From: Roseovarius sp. THAF9
Lineage (GTDB): Bacteria > Pseudomonadota > Alphaproteobacteria > Rhodobacterales > Rhodobacteraceae
Assembly: GCF_009363715.1 (NCBI RefSeq)
Contig: NZ_CP045404.1
Span: forward strand, 3,130,001 to 3,194,000
Direction: 5' to 3'
DNA: 64,000 bases
Shown here one piece after another: positions 46,242 through 54,440 of this stretch. The notes beneath the pieces were generated by a model. The model had not been told where the DNA came from and did not search any database. It saw nothing but the letters and a program-made list of their open reading frames with translations. A program made the position numbers and the translations under genes. Position 1 is the stretch's first letter, and each line of letters starts with the position of its first letter.

Positions 46242-46616
46242 ATGAACAAGAGATCCGGAACATCCAAGGATGCTGCTGACAAGCTTGTTAGGGGTATCAA
46301 GCGTAAGACCCGCAAGCACTACTCGGCGGAGGAGAAGATCCGCATCGTGCTTGCCGGGATGCGGGGCGAAGAAAGCATAGCGGCCCTGTGCCGTCGTGAA
46401 GGGATCGCTGAGAGCCTTTATTACAGCTGGTCGAAGGAGTTTCTTGAGGCTGGGAAGAACCGGCTGGCGGGTGACACAGCCCGTCAGGCGACAGCTCCCG
46501 AGGTCAAGGAACTGCGCTCTGAGGCAGCCGCGCTGAAAGAAGTGGTCGCGGAGCTGACACTGGAGAACAGGCTGCTCAAAAAAAGCACGTTCGGGGATGG
46601 GGAGGACGACGCATGA
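46242..46616 (+). CDS. IS3-family transposase, OrfA
   Basis: This is a 124-residue DNA-binding subunit. A helix-turn-helix (YSAEEKIRIVLAGMRGEESIAALCRREGIAESLYYSWSKEF) is followed by a leucine-zipper-like helix (ELRSEAAALKEVVAELTLENRLLKK). AAAAAAAG at 46578-46585 is a typical slippery site. Slipping one base back there joins OrfA in an open frame to OrfB. The ATG at 46242 follows GGAGCG. Confidence 0.9.
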   Translation: MNKRSGTSKDAADKLVRGIKRKTRKHYSAEEKIRIVLAGMRGEESIAALCRREGIAESLYYSWSKEFLEAGKNRLAGDTARQATAPEVKELRSEAAALKEVVAELTLENRLLKKSTFGDGEDDA

Positions 46617-47593
46617 GATACCCAGCCTCGGAGAAGCTCGAGATCATTCGGACAGTCGAAGCCTCGCATTTGCCGGTCAGGCGGACCCTGACCATGCTCG
46701 GCATTCCCAGCAGCACCTATTACCAGTGGTATGCGCGGTGGGCCGATGGCGGCGTTGACGCTTTGCGTGACACGTCCCCGCGGCCTCGGGCGGTGTGGAA
46801 CCGCATCCCGGACGAGATCCGCGACGCCTTCGTTGAGTTCGCGCTGGATCATGAGGATCTGACGCCACGGGAATTGGCGGTCAAATACACCGATGAGAAA
46901 CGGTATTTTGTATCTGAGTCCTCGGCATACCGCATTCTCAAGGCCCAGGACCTGATCACGGCTCCGGCCCATGTGGTGATCCGTGCCGCCGATGAGTTCC
47001 GGGACAAGACAACTCGGCCCAACGAACTCTGGCAAACCGACTTCACCTATCTCAAGGTCATCGGTTGGGGCTGGTTCTATCTCAGCACGATCCTCGACGA
47101 TTACAGCCGCTACATCATCGCGTGGAAGCTCTGCACGACAATGAAGGCCGTGGATGTGACGGACACGCTGGATCTGGCGCTGGAGGCCTCGGGCTGTGCT
47201 CATGCGACAGTCGTTCACAAGCCCCGGCTGCTCAGCGACAACGGCTCGTCCTACGTTGCGGCCGACCTGGCCGACTACCTCGATACCAAAGGTATGGATC
47301 ACGTCCGCGGAGCGCCGCACCACCCACAGACCCAGGGCAAGATCGAACGCTGGCACCAGACCATGAAGAACCGGGTTCTGCTGGAGAACTACTATCTGCC
47401 GGGGGATCTTGAACGCCAGATCGGCGACTTCGTCGGATACTACAACACTCGGCGATACCACGAGAGCCTGGATAACCTGACGCCGGCTGACGTCTACCAC
47501 GGTCGGGGTCGGACGATCCTGAAAATGAGAGAGGAGATCAAGAAACAGACAATCCGAAAGCGCCGGTTGCAGCACAAAGCCGCGGTCGCCTAA
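46613..47593 (+). CDS. IS3-family transposase, OrfB (DDE integrase)
   Basis: This is a 326-residue catalytic subunit with the rve/DDE fold. The acidic triad is readable as Asp in LWQTDFTYLK, Asp in LLSDNGSSY and Glu in QGKIERWHQTMK, with the K/R that follows. The C-terminal YYNTRRYHESLDNLTPADVYHGR is typical. It lies in the minus-one frame relative to OrfA and overlaps it by ATGA. It can therefore be made alone or as an OrfAB fusion. Confidence 0.93.
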   Translation: MRYPASEKLEIIRTVEASHLPVRRTLTMLGIPSSTYYQWYARWADGGVDALRDTSPRPRAVWNRIPDEIRDAFVEFALDHEDLTPRELAVKYTDEKRYFVSESSAYRILKAQDLITAPAHVVIRAADEFRDKTTRPNELWQTDFTYLKVIGWGWFYLSTILDDYSRYIIAWKLCTTMKAVDVTDTLDLALEASGCAHATVVHKPRLLSDNGSSYVAADLADYLDTKGMDHVRGAPHHPQTQGKIERWHQTMKNRVLLENYYLPGDLERQIGDFVGYYNTRRYHESLDNLTPADVYHGRGRTILKMREEIKKQTIRKRRLQHKAAVA

Positions 47594-47796
47594 ACTCAAA
47601 CAGAAACCGAACCAGAGCCTCCGTTACCAAAACAAACGACTTGTCCGAAAAACTCTGAAGACGGACACCACCTCCGGTATCACCCTCCGGTCACATAAAG
47701 GTGCTCCGGAGCCGCACTTCACGAATGGCGTTTGCGCCATCGTCTAGCATGCGGATATCTGGAGCGAACTTACAGACCCAGCGATGGGTCGCCACT

Positions 47797-49101
47797 TTAG
47801 AAATTCAATGTAAGCGTGACAGTCTGCCCACGCTCAGGTCCCTTAAAAAACTCAATACTGCCGCCAAGGCGCTCCATCGCGCTTGCAACGATGGACAGGC
47901 CCAGCCCGCTTCCATTGGCTTCTTGACCACGTCCCCGGGTAAATCGCGTTTGCATGCGATCCAGAAGCTCCGGCGGTATTCCATTTCCTTCGTCACTAAT
48001 GATGAACGAACGATCTCTAAGCGCCACGCTCACTCCCTCCCCAACGGGCGACGCATTGATTGCATTCTCGATCACGTTGCGCAACGCCGCTTGCAGAAGA
48101 AACGGGTTGGTACGGACATACGAAGTTCTTCTAGGCGCGTCGACTTTAAGCGTGACTTCCCGCTCCGCAGCAAAAGCCCGAAGGTCCGTTACAGTCTCGC
48201 GCATCAGCTCTGATAGATCGACTTCCTCCATTCCTTCCTCGGATCGTTCTACGGCGGCTAATTCAAGCAGTTGACGCACCATACGGTCGGTCCGATCCAC
48301 AGACCTCTCGATTGCCGCCAACGCTTTTTCGCGCACCTTCGGATCATCGGTTAGGCGCATCACCTGCGCGTTCGTGCGGAGGCCGGACAAAGGTGTTTTC
48401 AGCTCATGCGCCGCATAGGTGGTAAAGTCTCGCTCAACGTCCCGCGCCGAGGCCACCCGTTCGAACAAGCTGTTAAGAGCAGAGCGCACTGGTTTGATCT
48501 CGCGTGGGTCGGTCCCTCCGAGCAAAGGACTCAGGTCCGACGGCGAGCGGTTCCGGAGCGCGTTCGCCAAATGATCGAGCGGCGCAAGCCCCCTCGCCAC
48601 ACTGATCCACAAGATCACAGCCAAGATCGGTAAAACGAGTGCGCCCGGTAACAACAGCCCTTCCAGCACGTCCCGAGCCAGGTTGTCACGTACGGCCAAG
48701 CTATCACCTACCATAACCTTGACGCCAAGCTCCTGATTAATCAGCGTGTAGACCCTCCACGGCTCTCCATCGATGACTGAGCGGGTATAGCCTTCGACCG
48801 CAGCGTTGGTCAGTTCGACATCGGGCGCCCCGTCCGACCGACCAACCATGCTGCCATCCAGCGACCAGATTTGGCACGACAGTTGTTTCGAGTATGTCGC
48901 ATCTCGCGGGGTCGGAATCGGCAATGTCTGGTTTCCCGCCCGGGCGACTTCGATCCGGTGATCCGAAATCAGCGACGACACCATCTTGGCTGCCTCTGCG
49001 AGTCTGGCGTCTAGCACCTGCTCCACCTCGGACCGGGTCGAAGTCTGAATCCAAAGTGCGGCGGACAGCCAGACCGCGCCCGTGGCCAGAGCAAGGATCA
49101 C
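47797..49101 (-). CDS. Sensor histidine kinase
   Basis: This is a 434-residue membrane kinase. Helix 1 is at residues 1-20 and helix 2 at about 148-170, enclosing a periplasmic sensor of about 125 residues. A HAMP-like linker is followed by the phospho-acceptor His232 in YAAHELKTPLSGLR. The ATP-binding domain carries NVIENAIN, DEGNGIPPEL and GSGLGLSI. Layout and partner fit the QseC/PmrB/TctE group. It starts with GTG 9 bases after the response regulator; a CTG overlapping the upstream stop could add three residues. The stimulus is unknown; metal, oxidative and envelope stress are candidates. Confidence 0.9.
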   Translation of the reverse strand: MILALATGAVWLSAALWIQTSTRSEVEQVLDARLAEAAKMVSSLISDHRIEVARAGNQTLPIPTPRDATYSKQLSCQIWSLDGSMVGRSDGAPDVELTNAAVEGYTRSVIDGEPWRVYTLINQELGVKVMVGDSLAVRDNLARDVLEGLLLPGALVLPILAVILWISVARGLAPLDHLANALRNRSPSDLSPLLGGTDPREIKPVRSALNSLFERVASARDVERDFTTYAAHELKTPLSGLRTNAQVMRLTDDPKVREKALAAIERSVDRTDRMVRQLLELAAVERSEEGMEEVDLSELMRETVTDLRAFAAEREVTLKVDAPRRTSYVRTNPFLLQAALRNVIENAINASPVGEGVSVALRDRSFIISDEGNGIPPELLDRMQTRFTRGRGQEANGSGLGLSIVASAMERLGGSIEFFKGPERGQTVTLTLNF

Positions 49102-49109
49102 GAAAAGTT

Positions 49110-49793
49110 TCAGACGGATCGAGATGATGCGTCCTCCTCTTCGGCAAGTCGATAACCGAGACCTCGCACAGTCTCGATGAAGTTACGCCCAACTTTAGTA
49201 CGCAGCTTGTGAATATGAACTTCCACTGCGTTGCTCTCGACCTCTTCCTGCCAGCCGTAAAGCCGCTCTTCCAGCGTATCGCGACAGGTCACGCGGCGGG
49301 GATGCTCCATTAACGCACAGAGGATCGCGCACTCCCGGCGCGAAAATTTCAGGCTTTGCTCTCGGAAGCGGCCGCTCAGCGTGGCCGGATCAACCGTCAG
49401 TCCATTGTGGCTCAGGGCATTCGAGGCACGCCCCTCCCGCCGTCTCATCATAGCACGCAACCGAGCCGCCAGTTCGTCCAAATCGAATGGCTTGCCAAGG
49501 TAGTCATCCGCCCCCGTGTCCAATCCGCGAATCCTATCTCGCACCTGATCGCGCGCGGTCAGTAGCAGCACTGGCAGGTTCGATCCTTGCGCACGCAGCT
49601 CTGTCAGCAAGTCCAACCCAAGGCCATCGGGCAACATGATATCCAACACGACCCCGTCGAAATCAGACACCTCCAGCGCCGCACGGGCATCGCCAAGCGT
49701 CTCGACGGTATCCGGCGTAAAGCCGGACAGCCGAAGACCGGCAGACAAGCCTTCGGAAAGGACATCGTCATCTTCCACGATCAATATGCGCAT
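49110..49793 (-). CDS. OmpR-family response regulator (QseB/PmrA type)
   Basis: This is a 227-residue regulator. The receiver domain has Asp8/Asp9, phospho-acceptor Asp51 (VVLDIMLPD), Thr in LLLTARD and Lys in YLGKPFDLDEL. The C-terminal winged helix ends in SNAVEVHIHKLRTKVG.NFIETVRGLGYRL, the PmrA/QseB-like recognition helix. It is first in the operon with the kinase and divergent from dsbD. A CTTAAG-N5-CTTAAG box lies between the two start codons. Confidence 0.93.
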   Translation of the reverse strand: MRILIVEDDDVLSEGLSAGLRLSGFTPDTVETLGDARAALEVSDFDGVVLDIMLPDGLGLDLLTELRAQGSNLPVLLLTARDQVRDRIRGLDTGADDYLGKPFDLDELAARLRAMMRRREGRASNALSHNGLTVDPATLSGRFREQSLKFSRRECAILCALMEHPRRVTCRDTLEERLYGWQEEVESNAVEVHIHKLRTKVGRNFIETVRGLGYRLAEEEDASSRSV

Positions 49794-49826
49794 CTCGCCT
49801 CCAGTTCGCCGGGGCTATCACTCAAG

Positions 49827-49849
49827 AACCTTAAGGCCTGCTTAAGGTT
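49827..49849. promoter_or_regulatory. PmrA/QseB-type box in the divergent rr / dsbD promoter region
   Basis: CTTAAG at 49830-49835 and CTTAAG at 49841-49846 are direct repeats separated by GCCTG (5 bases). The whole is also a 9-bp inverted repeat AACCTTAAG / CTTAAGGTT. PmrA boxes have the form CTTAAT-N5-CTTAAT. It lies 37 bases before the regulator start and 24 before dsbD, so it could serve autoregulation and dsbD control. Confidence 0.75.
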
Positions 49850-49869
49850 TCCGAGCCATTCGGCGCAAC

Positions 49870-51621
49870 ATGATGATGATCCGTACTTTTCTGGCCACGC
49901 TGGCGGCCCTTGCGATTTTGGCGCCAACAGATGCTTTTGCGCAAACCTCCTCCGACCCGCTTCTGGCTGAGCAGGCATTCGACCTTAGGGTCGACCATGA
50001 TGACAGCGCCATGACCCTTACCTGGGACATCGCCGAAGGCTATTATCTCTATCGGGACAACTTAAGAGCGGAGGGGCCTGATGGATCTTCATTAGCGCTT
50101 CAAACGCCGGATGGTGAAATCAAGGAAGACCCGAACTTCGGCACGGTCGAAGTCTTCTACAATCAGGTAATCGCACGCCTCGATGCTACCGCCGGACCCG
50201 TCACGCTGACTTGGCAGGGCTGCAAAGATGCCAGCATTTGCTATCCACCGCAGACACGGGTTATCGACATCGTTGGCGACAAGGGGTCAAGCGCCACGGG
50301 CAACGCGTCTGATGTGGATGCCGAACCCGCAGGCTTCAGCTTGGCCGATGAACCTGGCCTCTTGGCCGACATGTCGGATCGCGGCGGTGCAACGCTCGTG
50401 GTAGCTAGCTTCTTTGGCCTGGGCCTGCTTCTGGCCTTTACACCCTGCGTTTTCCCGATGTTTCCAATCGTGGCCGGTATGGTCATGGGGTCTCAGTCTT
50501 CACCAGGCCCGCGCCGCGGGCTGACCCTTGCGGCAGTCTATGTGCTGGCTATGGCGTCCGCCTTTGCCGGGCTGGGCATCGTCGCCGCATGGTCTGGACA
50601 GAACCTTCAAATCGCCCTGCAGTCGCCCATTGCCATCGGTGTGGCCGCTACGATCTTCGTATTTCTCGCGCTCTCAATGTTCGGCCTCTTCACCTTACAA
50701 ATACCCCAAGTCATCACCGCACGCCTCAAAAGGGTCGAGGGTCGACGCGGCTCGGTCGGAGGCGCTGCGTTGCTAGGCTTCACCTCTGCGCTAATCGTCG
50801 GTCCGTGTGTGACTGCGCCGCTGGCCGGGGCACTACTCTATATAGCGCAGACCGGCGACGTGGCTTTGGGCGCACTTGCACTCTTCGCCCTAGGTCTCGG
50901 TCAGGGCATACCTTTGTTGGCCATTGGTGCATTCGGACCGCGCATCCTGCCGAAATCAGGGTCGTGGATGGACACGACGGAATGGCTTTTCGGAGTTATC
51001 TTCCTTGGCGTCGCAATCTGGCTTGTCGGGCGCGTTCTACCAGGTCCGCTGACACTTGGATTGTGGGCAGTACTACTAATTGGTGTTGGTGTGGTCCTGG
51101 CTGATGCGCCAATTCCGGGTATGAAGGGCAGGCTGGGCCGCGCCGCAGGCGTGATTGTCCTAATTGCGGGCGCGCTCCAGGGAATCGGCGCAGCGGTCGG
51201 TGCAGTCGACCCCACGCGTCCGCTCGCCCCTTTCACGGCGCGTGGCCATGAATCGACGGCCCCTGACGATGGATTCGCCGACATACGCACGCACGACGGG
51301 CTGAGATCCGCTTTGGCCGAAACCAACCGCCCAACCCTCGCCTACGTCACAGCTGACTGGTGCACCACCTGCCGCAGCATCGAGCGTGGCCCGATGTCTG
51401 ACGCAAAGGTGCGCGCTGCGCTTGATCCGCTTACCCTACTAAAAGTCGATGTCACCGACTTCGGCCCCGAAAGCCAAGCGATGCTGGACCTGCTGGGCGC
51501 AGCGGGACCACCCACCATGGTTTTCTTCAACGCCAACGCGGCCGAAGCTACTGGCAGCCGGATCGTCGGCGATACCGGAAATGAGGAGATGTTGCGCTCG
51601 CTGCGGATGGTCTCGCGATGA
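49870..51621 (+). CDS. dsbD: Protein-disulfide reductase DsbD
   Basis: This is a 583-residue inner membrane electron carrier that moves reducing power from cytoplasmic thioredoxin to the periplasm. After a signal peptide (to about residue 24) comes the alpha domain with Cys118 and Cys124. The transmembrane core follows, with its redox cysteines in AFTPCVFPMFP and IVGPCVTAPLAG. The C-terminal thioredoxin-like domain carries ADWCTTCRS. All three cysteine pairs of a full DsbD are present. It overlaps the next gene (ATGA) and starts the operon. Confidence 0.95.
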   Translation: MMMIRTFLATLAALAILAPTDAFAQTSSDPLLAEQAFDLRVDHDDSAMTLTWDIAEGYYLYRDNLRAEGPDGSSLALQTPDGEIKEDPNFGTVEVFYNQVIARLDATAGPVTLTWQGCKDASICYPPQTRVIDIVGDKGSSATGNASDVDAEPAGFSLADEPGLLADMSDRGGATLVVASFFGLGLLLAFTPCVFPMFPIVAGMVMGSQSSPGPRRGLTLAAVYVLAMASAFAGLGIVAAWSGQNLQIALQSPIAIGVAATIFVFLALSMFGLFTLQIPQVITARLKRVEGRRGSVGGAALLGFTSALIVGPCVTAPLAGALLYIAQTGDVALGALALFALGLGQGIPLLAIGAFGPRILPKSGSWMDTTEWLFGVIFLGVAIWLVGRVLPGPLTLGLWAVLLIGVGVVLADAPIPGMKGRLGRAAGVIVLIAGALQGIGAAVGAVDPTRPLAPFTARGHESTAPDDGFADIRTHDGLRSALAETNRPTLAYVTADWCTTCRSIERGPMSDAKVRAALDPLTLLKVDVTDFGPESQAMLDLLGAAGPPTMVFFNANAAEATGSRIVGDTGNEEMLRSLRMVSR

Positions 51622-52490
51622 ACGCCATCGAACTTGGTCCGTTCGTTTTTGCAACCGAACGCTTCGCCTTCCTACTTGCTGCGGTGACCTTTTTTGGGTC
51701 GTTCCACTTGCTAACGTTGTGGCATATCGCAGGAGTCAGGGAAGATGTGCGCGCTTGGGCTTTTCCAGCGGCGATGATCTGGCTTCTGGGGGCTCGCACG
51801 GGATACGTGATGCAGCAATGGGATGTGTTCTCACAACATCCCCTCGACATCCCAAAAGTTTGGCAGGGCGGCGTTTCGGTCTGGACGGGGTTCGCCGGGC
51901 TGGCGGCTTTCGCCATCCTGGCCTACGCACGGCGTCGGGCCGCAGTAGCTCCTTTGCTCGCCGCAGCCTTCGCCGGCGGGCTGGTAAATCTGGGCTTGCT
52001 GAGCCTCAAGGAAACTGACGAAACCGCAGCCCTACCCACAACCGCCTTTCCTACCATGGCCGGCGACTTCACTCAGTTGAACGAGCGCGATGGTGCACCA
52101 CTGATCCTCAACCTCTGGGCCAGCTGGTGCCCGCCGTGCCGACGCGAGATGCCGATGATGATGGATGTGGCCAATACCATCCAAGGCGCCGACCTGGTCT
52201 TCGCCAATCAAGGCGAGACGCCAGCGCAAGTGACCGATTTCCTAGACACGCTTGGTCTCGGCGACCGCCATTTATTGCTCGACCCGACCTCTAGCCTCAT
52301 GGCTCGCTTTGACGCAGTTGGACTGCCGACGACGCTGTTCTTCGACGCCTCCGGCACCCTGCAAAACGTACATTTCGGCGAAATCTCACGCACCGAGCTG
52401 TTGTCGCAGATTGCGACAATCGACACCGCCGCGTCCAACTTGGGCGACGGTGACATACCAGATTCCGACCAGACAGGAGACCCCCAATGA
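51618..52490 (+). CDS. TlpA-type thioredoxin with an Lgt-like N-terminal membrane region
   Basis: This is a 290-residue two-part protein. Residues 1-130 form three to four membrane helices resembling the N-terminal half of Lgt: ELGPFVFATERFAFLLA, GARTGYVMQQWDVFSQHPLDIPKVWQGGVSVWTG parallels Lgt's [16 protein letters not shown]. The catalytic Arg/Asn half of Lgt is missing. Residues 140-285 form a TlpA-like thioredoxin with WASWCPPCRREMP (Cys171, Cys174) and a cis-Pro loop VGLPTTLFF. The enzyme half is thus membrane-tethered in the periplasm, where DsbD would reduce it. It overlaps its neighbours on both sides. Confidence 0.88.
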   Translation: MNAIELGPFVFATERFAFLLAAVTFFGSFHLLTLWHIAGVREDVRAWAFPAAMIWLLGARTGYVMQQWDVFSQHPLDIPKVWQGGVSVWTGFAGLAAFAILAYARRRAAVAPLLAAAFAGGLVNLGLLSLKETDETAALPTTAFPTMAGDFTQLNERDGAPLILNLWASWCPPCRREMPMMMDVANTIQGADLVFANQGETPAQVTDFLDTLGLGDRHLLLDPTSSLMARFDAVGLPTTLFFDASGTLQNVHFGEISRTELLSQIATIDTAASNLGDGDIPDSDQTGDPQ

Positions 52491-53113
52491 TCCTTACAAG
52501 ACGAAACCTCATCGCAACCGGCGCCGGCGGCCTGCTTTTGGGCGCCGGGGCGGTCTCCCTTTGGCCCGAAACCGGTCAGGCGCAACAACTGACCATCGAC
52601 GCCGTGCTTAACGATCCTGACGCGCCTGTGCAGGGCAACCCTGACGGCGATGTAACTCTGGTCGAGTATTTCGACTATCAGTGCCCGTTCTGCAAACGGA
52701 TGCATCCGATGTTGAAGGACGTGGTAGCCGAGGACGGCAAGGTGCGTCTCGTGATGAAGGACTGGCCAATTTTCGGCGCGGCCTCGATCCGGGCCAGCCA
52801 ACTCACTCTCGGCGCGGTGTCGCTCTGGGCATACGAGCAGGTGCACGACGCGCTCATGGCGACTGAGGCGCGCCTCAGCATCAAGGACGTGGAAGCCACC
52901 ATTGCCGAAGTCGTCGCAGTGGAGAAGGCCGAAGCTGCCTACCACGCTAACCGCGACACTTGGGCCGGCCTGCTGACTCGCAACGACCACCAGGCCGTAG
53001 CTCTCGGTTTTCGCGGCACGCCGGCTTTCGCCATTGGAACGACACTCTACACCGGCGCACAGAAGCGCAAGAACCTTGTCGACGCTATCGCGAAGGCCCG
53101 TGCCGAAGCTTAA
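52487..53113 (+). CDS. DsbA-family thiol:disulfide protein, exported
   Basis: This is a 208-residue protein. The N terminus TRRNLIATGAGGLLLGAGA resembles a Tat or Sec signal. The DsbA-like thioredoxin fold carries CPFC (Cys66, Cys69) in YFDYQCPFCKRMHPML and a cis-Pro loop RGTPAFAIG. The CPFC motif and the position behind dsbD and the TlpA-like gene suit a reductase or isomerase of the DsbG/ScsC sort rather than a pure oxidase. Its stop codon overlaps a second CTTAAG box. Confidence 0.88.
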   Translation: MILTRRNLIATGAGGLLLGAGAVSLWPETGQAQQLTIDAVLNDPDAPVQGNPDGDVTLVEYFDYQCPFCKRMHPMLKDVVAEDGKVRLVMKDWPIFGAASIRASQLTLGAVSLWAYEQVHDALMATEARLSIKDVEATIAEVVAVEKAEAAYHANRDTWAGLLTRNDHQAVALGFRGTPAFAIGTTLYTGAQKRKNLVDAIAKARAEA

Positions 53114-53125
53114 GCCCCACTTAAG
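53109..53125. promoter_or_regulatory. Second PmrA/QseB-type box, before the L,D-transpeptidase genes
   Basis: CTTAAG at 53109-53114 and CTTAAG at 53120-53125 are separated by CCCCA (5 bases), the same geometry as the box at 49830. It lies 62 bases upstream of the first transpeptidase ATG, a good place for an activator site next to a promoter. Confidence 0.72.
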
Positions 53126-53187
53126 CTGCGGCTGCGACTTGAAATAAGTTCACAATAAAACAAAGGGCTGACAAAAAGGAAATCCCG

Positions 53188-53742
53188 ATGAAACATCTCC
53201 TGACACGTCGCGCGGCCATTGCACTCGGCCTCGCCACCGGGGCTGGCCTTGCCGCGCCATCATTGGCTATCGCCCAAACAACCAGCCGCAATACGTCAAG
53301 CTTCACCATGCAGGATTGGCGCGACCACTTCGAAAATCTCGGCAAGGCGTCCATCGTAGCGGACACCACTTCGCGCGCGCTACATTTCTGGAATCATGAC
53401 GGCACCGACTACCGGATCTACCCAACATCCGTGCCGATGTCGGAAGAGCTGACCAAGCGCGGTTACACAAGAATCGTGCGAAAGAAAGTGGGGCCGGACT
53501 GGACGCCGACTCAATCCATGTTGGAGCGCAATCCCGACCTTCAATACATGCCACCGGGCCCCGACAATCCACTTGGCACTCATGCGATGTACCTGTCTTG
53601 GCCCGCCTACATCATTCATGGCACCCATGACACGCGCAAGATCGGGCGCAAGTCCTCGGATGGCTGCATCGGTCTCTATAACTCGATGATCGAGGAACTC
53701 TATGGCCTCTGCCCCGTCGGCACTCAAGTGCACGTGATCTGA
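53188..53742 (+). CDS. L,D-transpeptidase (YkuD domain), first copy
   Basis: This is a 184-residue exported enzyme. A twin-arginine-like signal (LTRRAAIALGLATGAGLAAP) leads to a YkuD domain. The catalytic stretch reads YIIHGTHDTRKIGRKSSDGCIGLYN, with the nucleophile Cys in DGC and the essential His in HGT. Such enzymes make 3-3 cross-links in peptidoglycan or attach proteins to it. AAAAGGA lies before the ATG. The upstream CTTAAG box suggests control by the nearby response regulator. Confidence 0.9.
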   Translation: MKHLLTRRAAIALGLATGAGLAAPSLAIAQTTSRNTSSFTMQDWRDHFENLGKASIVADTTSRALHFWNHDGTDYRIYPTSVPMSEELTKRGYTRIVRKKVGPDWTPTQSMLERNPDLQYMPPGPDNPLGTHAMYLSWPAYIIHGTHDTRKIGRKSSDGCIGLYNSMIEELYGLCPVGTQVHVI

Positions 53743-53750
53743 GGGCAGGT

Positions 53751-54338
53751 ATGAAACGCAGAACCTTTATCCTAAGCGGGGTCGCCCTCGGGGGCCTTCC
53801 GACTACCGGACAGGCCGTTGCAGAAGATGCATCCCCGCTGATGGTGCCTCATATCGTCCAGATGGCGTCGCCCGCCCCGCCGCCGGGCGAGGTACATGTT
53901 GTGCCGGGTCCTTTCCGGCTCTACTGGACGCTGCCTAAACGGCGCGCCATCGTCTATCCTGTGCGCATTGGACGTGCTGAGCTCTACGAGGCCGGGGAAT
54001 ATTATGTTGGTGCGAAGAAAGAGTGGCCGTCCTGGATGCCAACGCCGGGAATGATCGCACGAGAGCCCGAGCGTTATGCCAAATACGCGGACAGTGGTTT
54101 GCCGGGCGGGCCAGGGAATCCGCTAGGGGCTCGAGCGCTCTATCTTTTTACCAAAGAGCGCGGCGATACCTTTCTGCGAATTCACGGCACAGATGATCCA
54201 AGCACTATCGGGCGTGCAGTATCTAACGGCTGCGCGGGGCTGATAAACGCGCACATGATCGACCTGTACGAAAGGGTTCCCATGAATGCGCGTGTGATCC
54301 TGCACCCGAAGCCGATAGGCGGCGGATTTTCCGATTGA
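53751..54338 (+). CDS. L,D-transpeptidase (YkuD domain), second copy
   Basis: This is a 195-residue exported enzyme. A signal peptide (MKRRTFILSGVALGGL) is followed by a YkuD domain with FLRIHGTDDPSTIGRAVSNGCAGLIN, including the catalytic Cys and His. The preceding GPGNPLGARALYLF is the standard lead-in. It starts 8 bases after the first copy. The two share fold but differ in sequence, so they may use different acceptors rather than being a recent duplication. Confidence 0.9.
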   Translation: MKRRTFILSGVALGGLPTTGQAVAEDASPLMVPHIVQMASPAPPPGEVHVVPGPFRLYWTLPKRRAIVYPVRIGRAELYEAGEYYVGAKKEWPSWMPTPGMIAREPERYAKYADSGLPGGPGNPLGARALYLFTKERGDTFLRIHGTDDPSTIGRAVSNGCAGLINAHMIDLYERVPMNARVILHPKPIGGGFSD

Positions 54339-54440
54339 AGGCAAGCAACTCATCCCTCTTCCGATACCAAGATGATCTGCGGCATGTTGCAGGTACAGTT
54401 GTAGAGATAATATCAACGTTTAGTTGCGGGAAGCCGGTTT

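Larger units (their letters stand above)
46157..47667 (+). mobile_element. IS3-family insertion sequence
   Basis: The element holds two overlapping transposase frames and imperfect terminal inverted repeats. Left-end TGTC..TCAG..CGGACA and GGAACGGAGG..CTGGTTC match the reverse complement of the right end, over roughly the first 60 bases. Similarity between TGCTCCGG at 46130 and the complement of the sequence ending at 47693 suggests the true ends may be up to 27 bases further out. No target duplication was found. The length of about 1.5 kb fits the family. The element appears intact. Confidence 0.8.

Noticed and set aside
47698..47811. About 35 codons on the minus strand after the histidine kinase, ending at the IS side
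   Set aside because: Reads like a possible protein fragment cut by the IS, with the stop supplied near the IS end, but it is too short to identify and no continuation was found on the other side.
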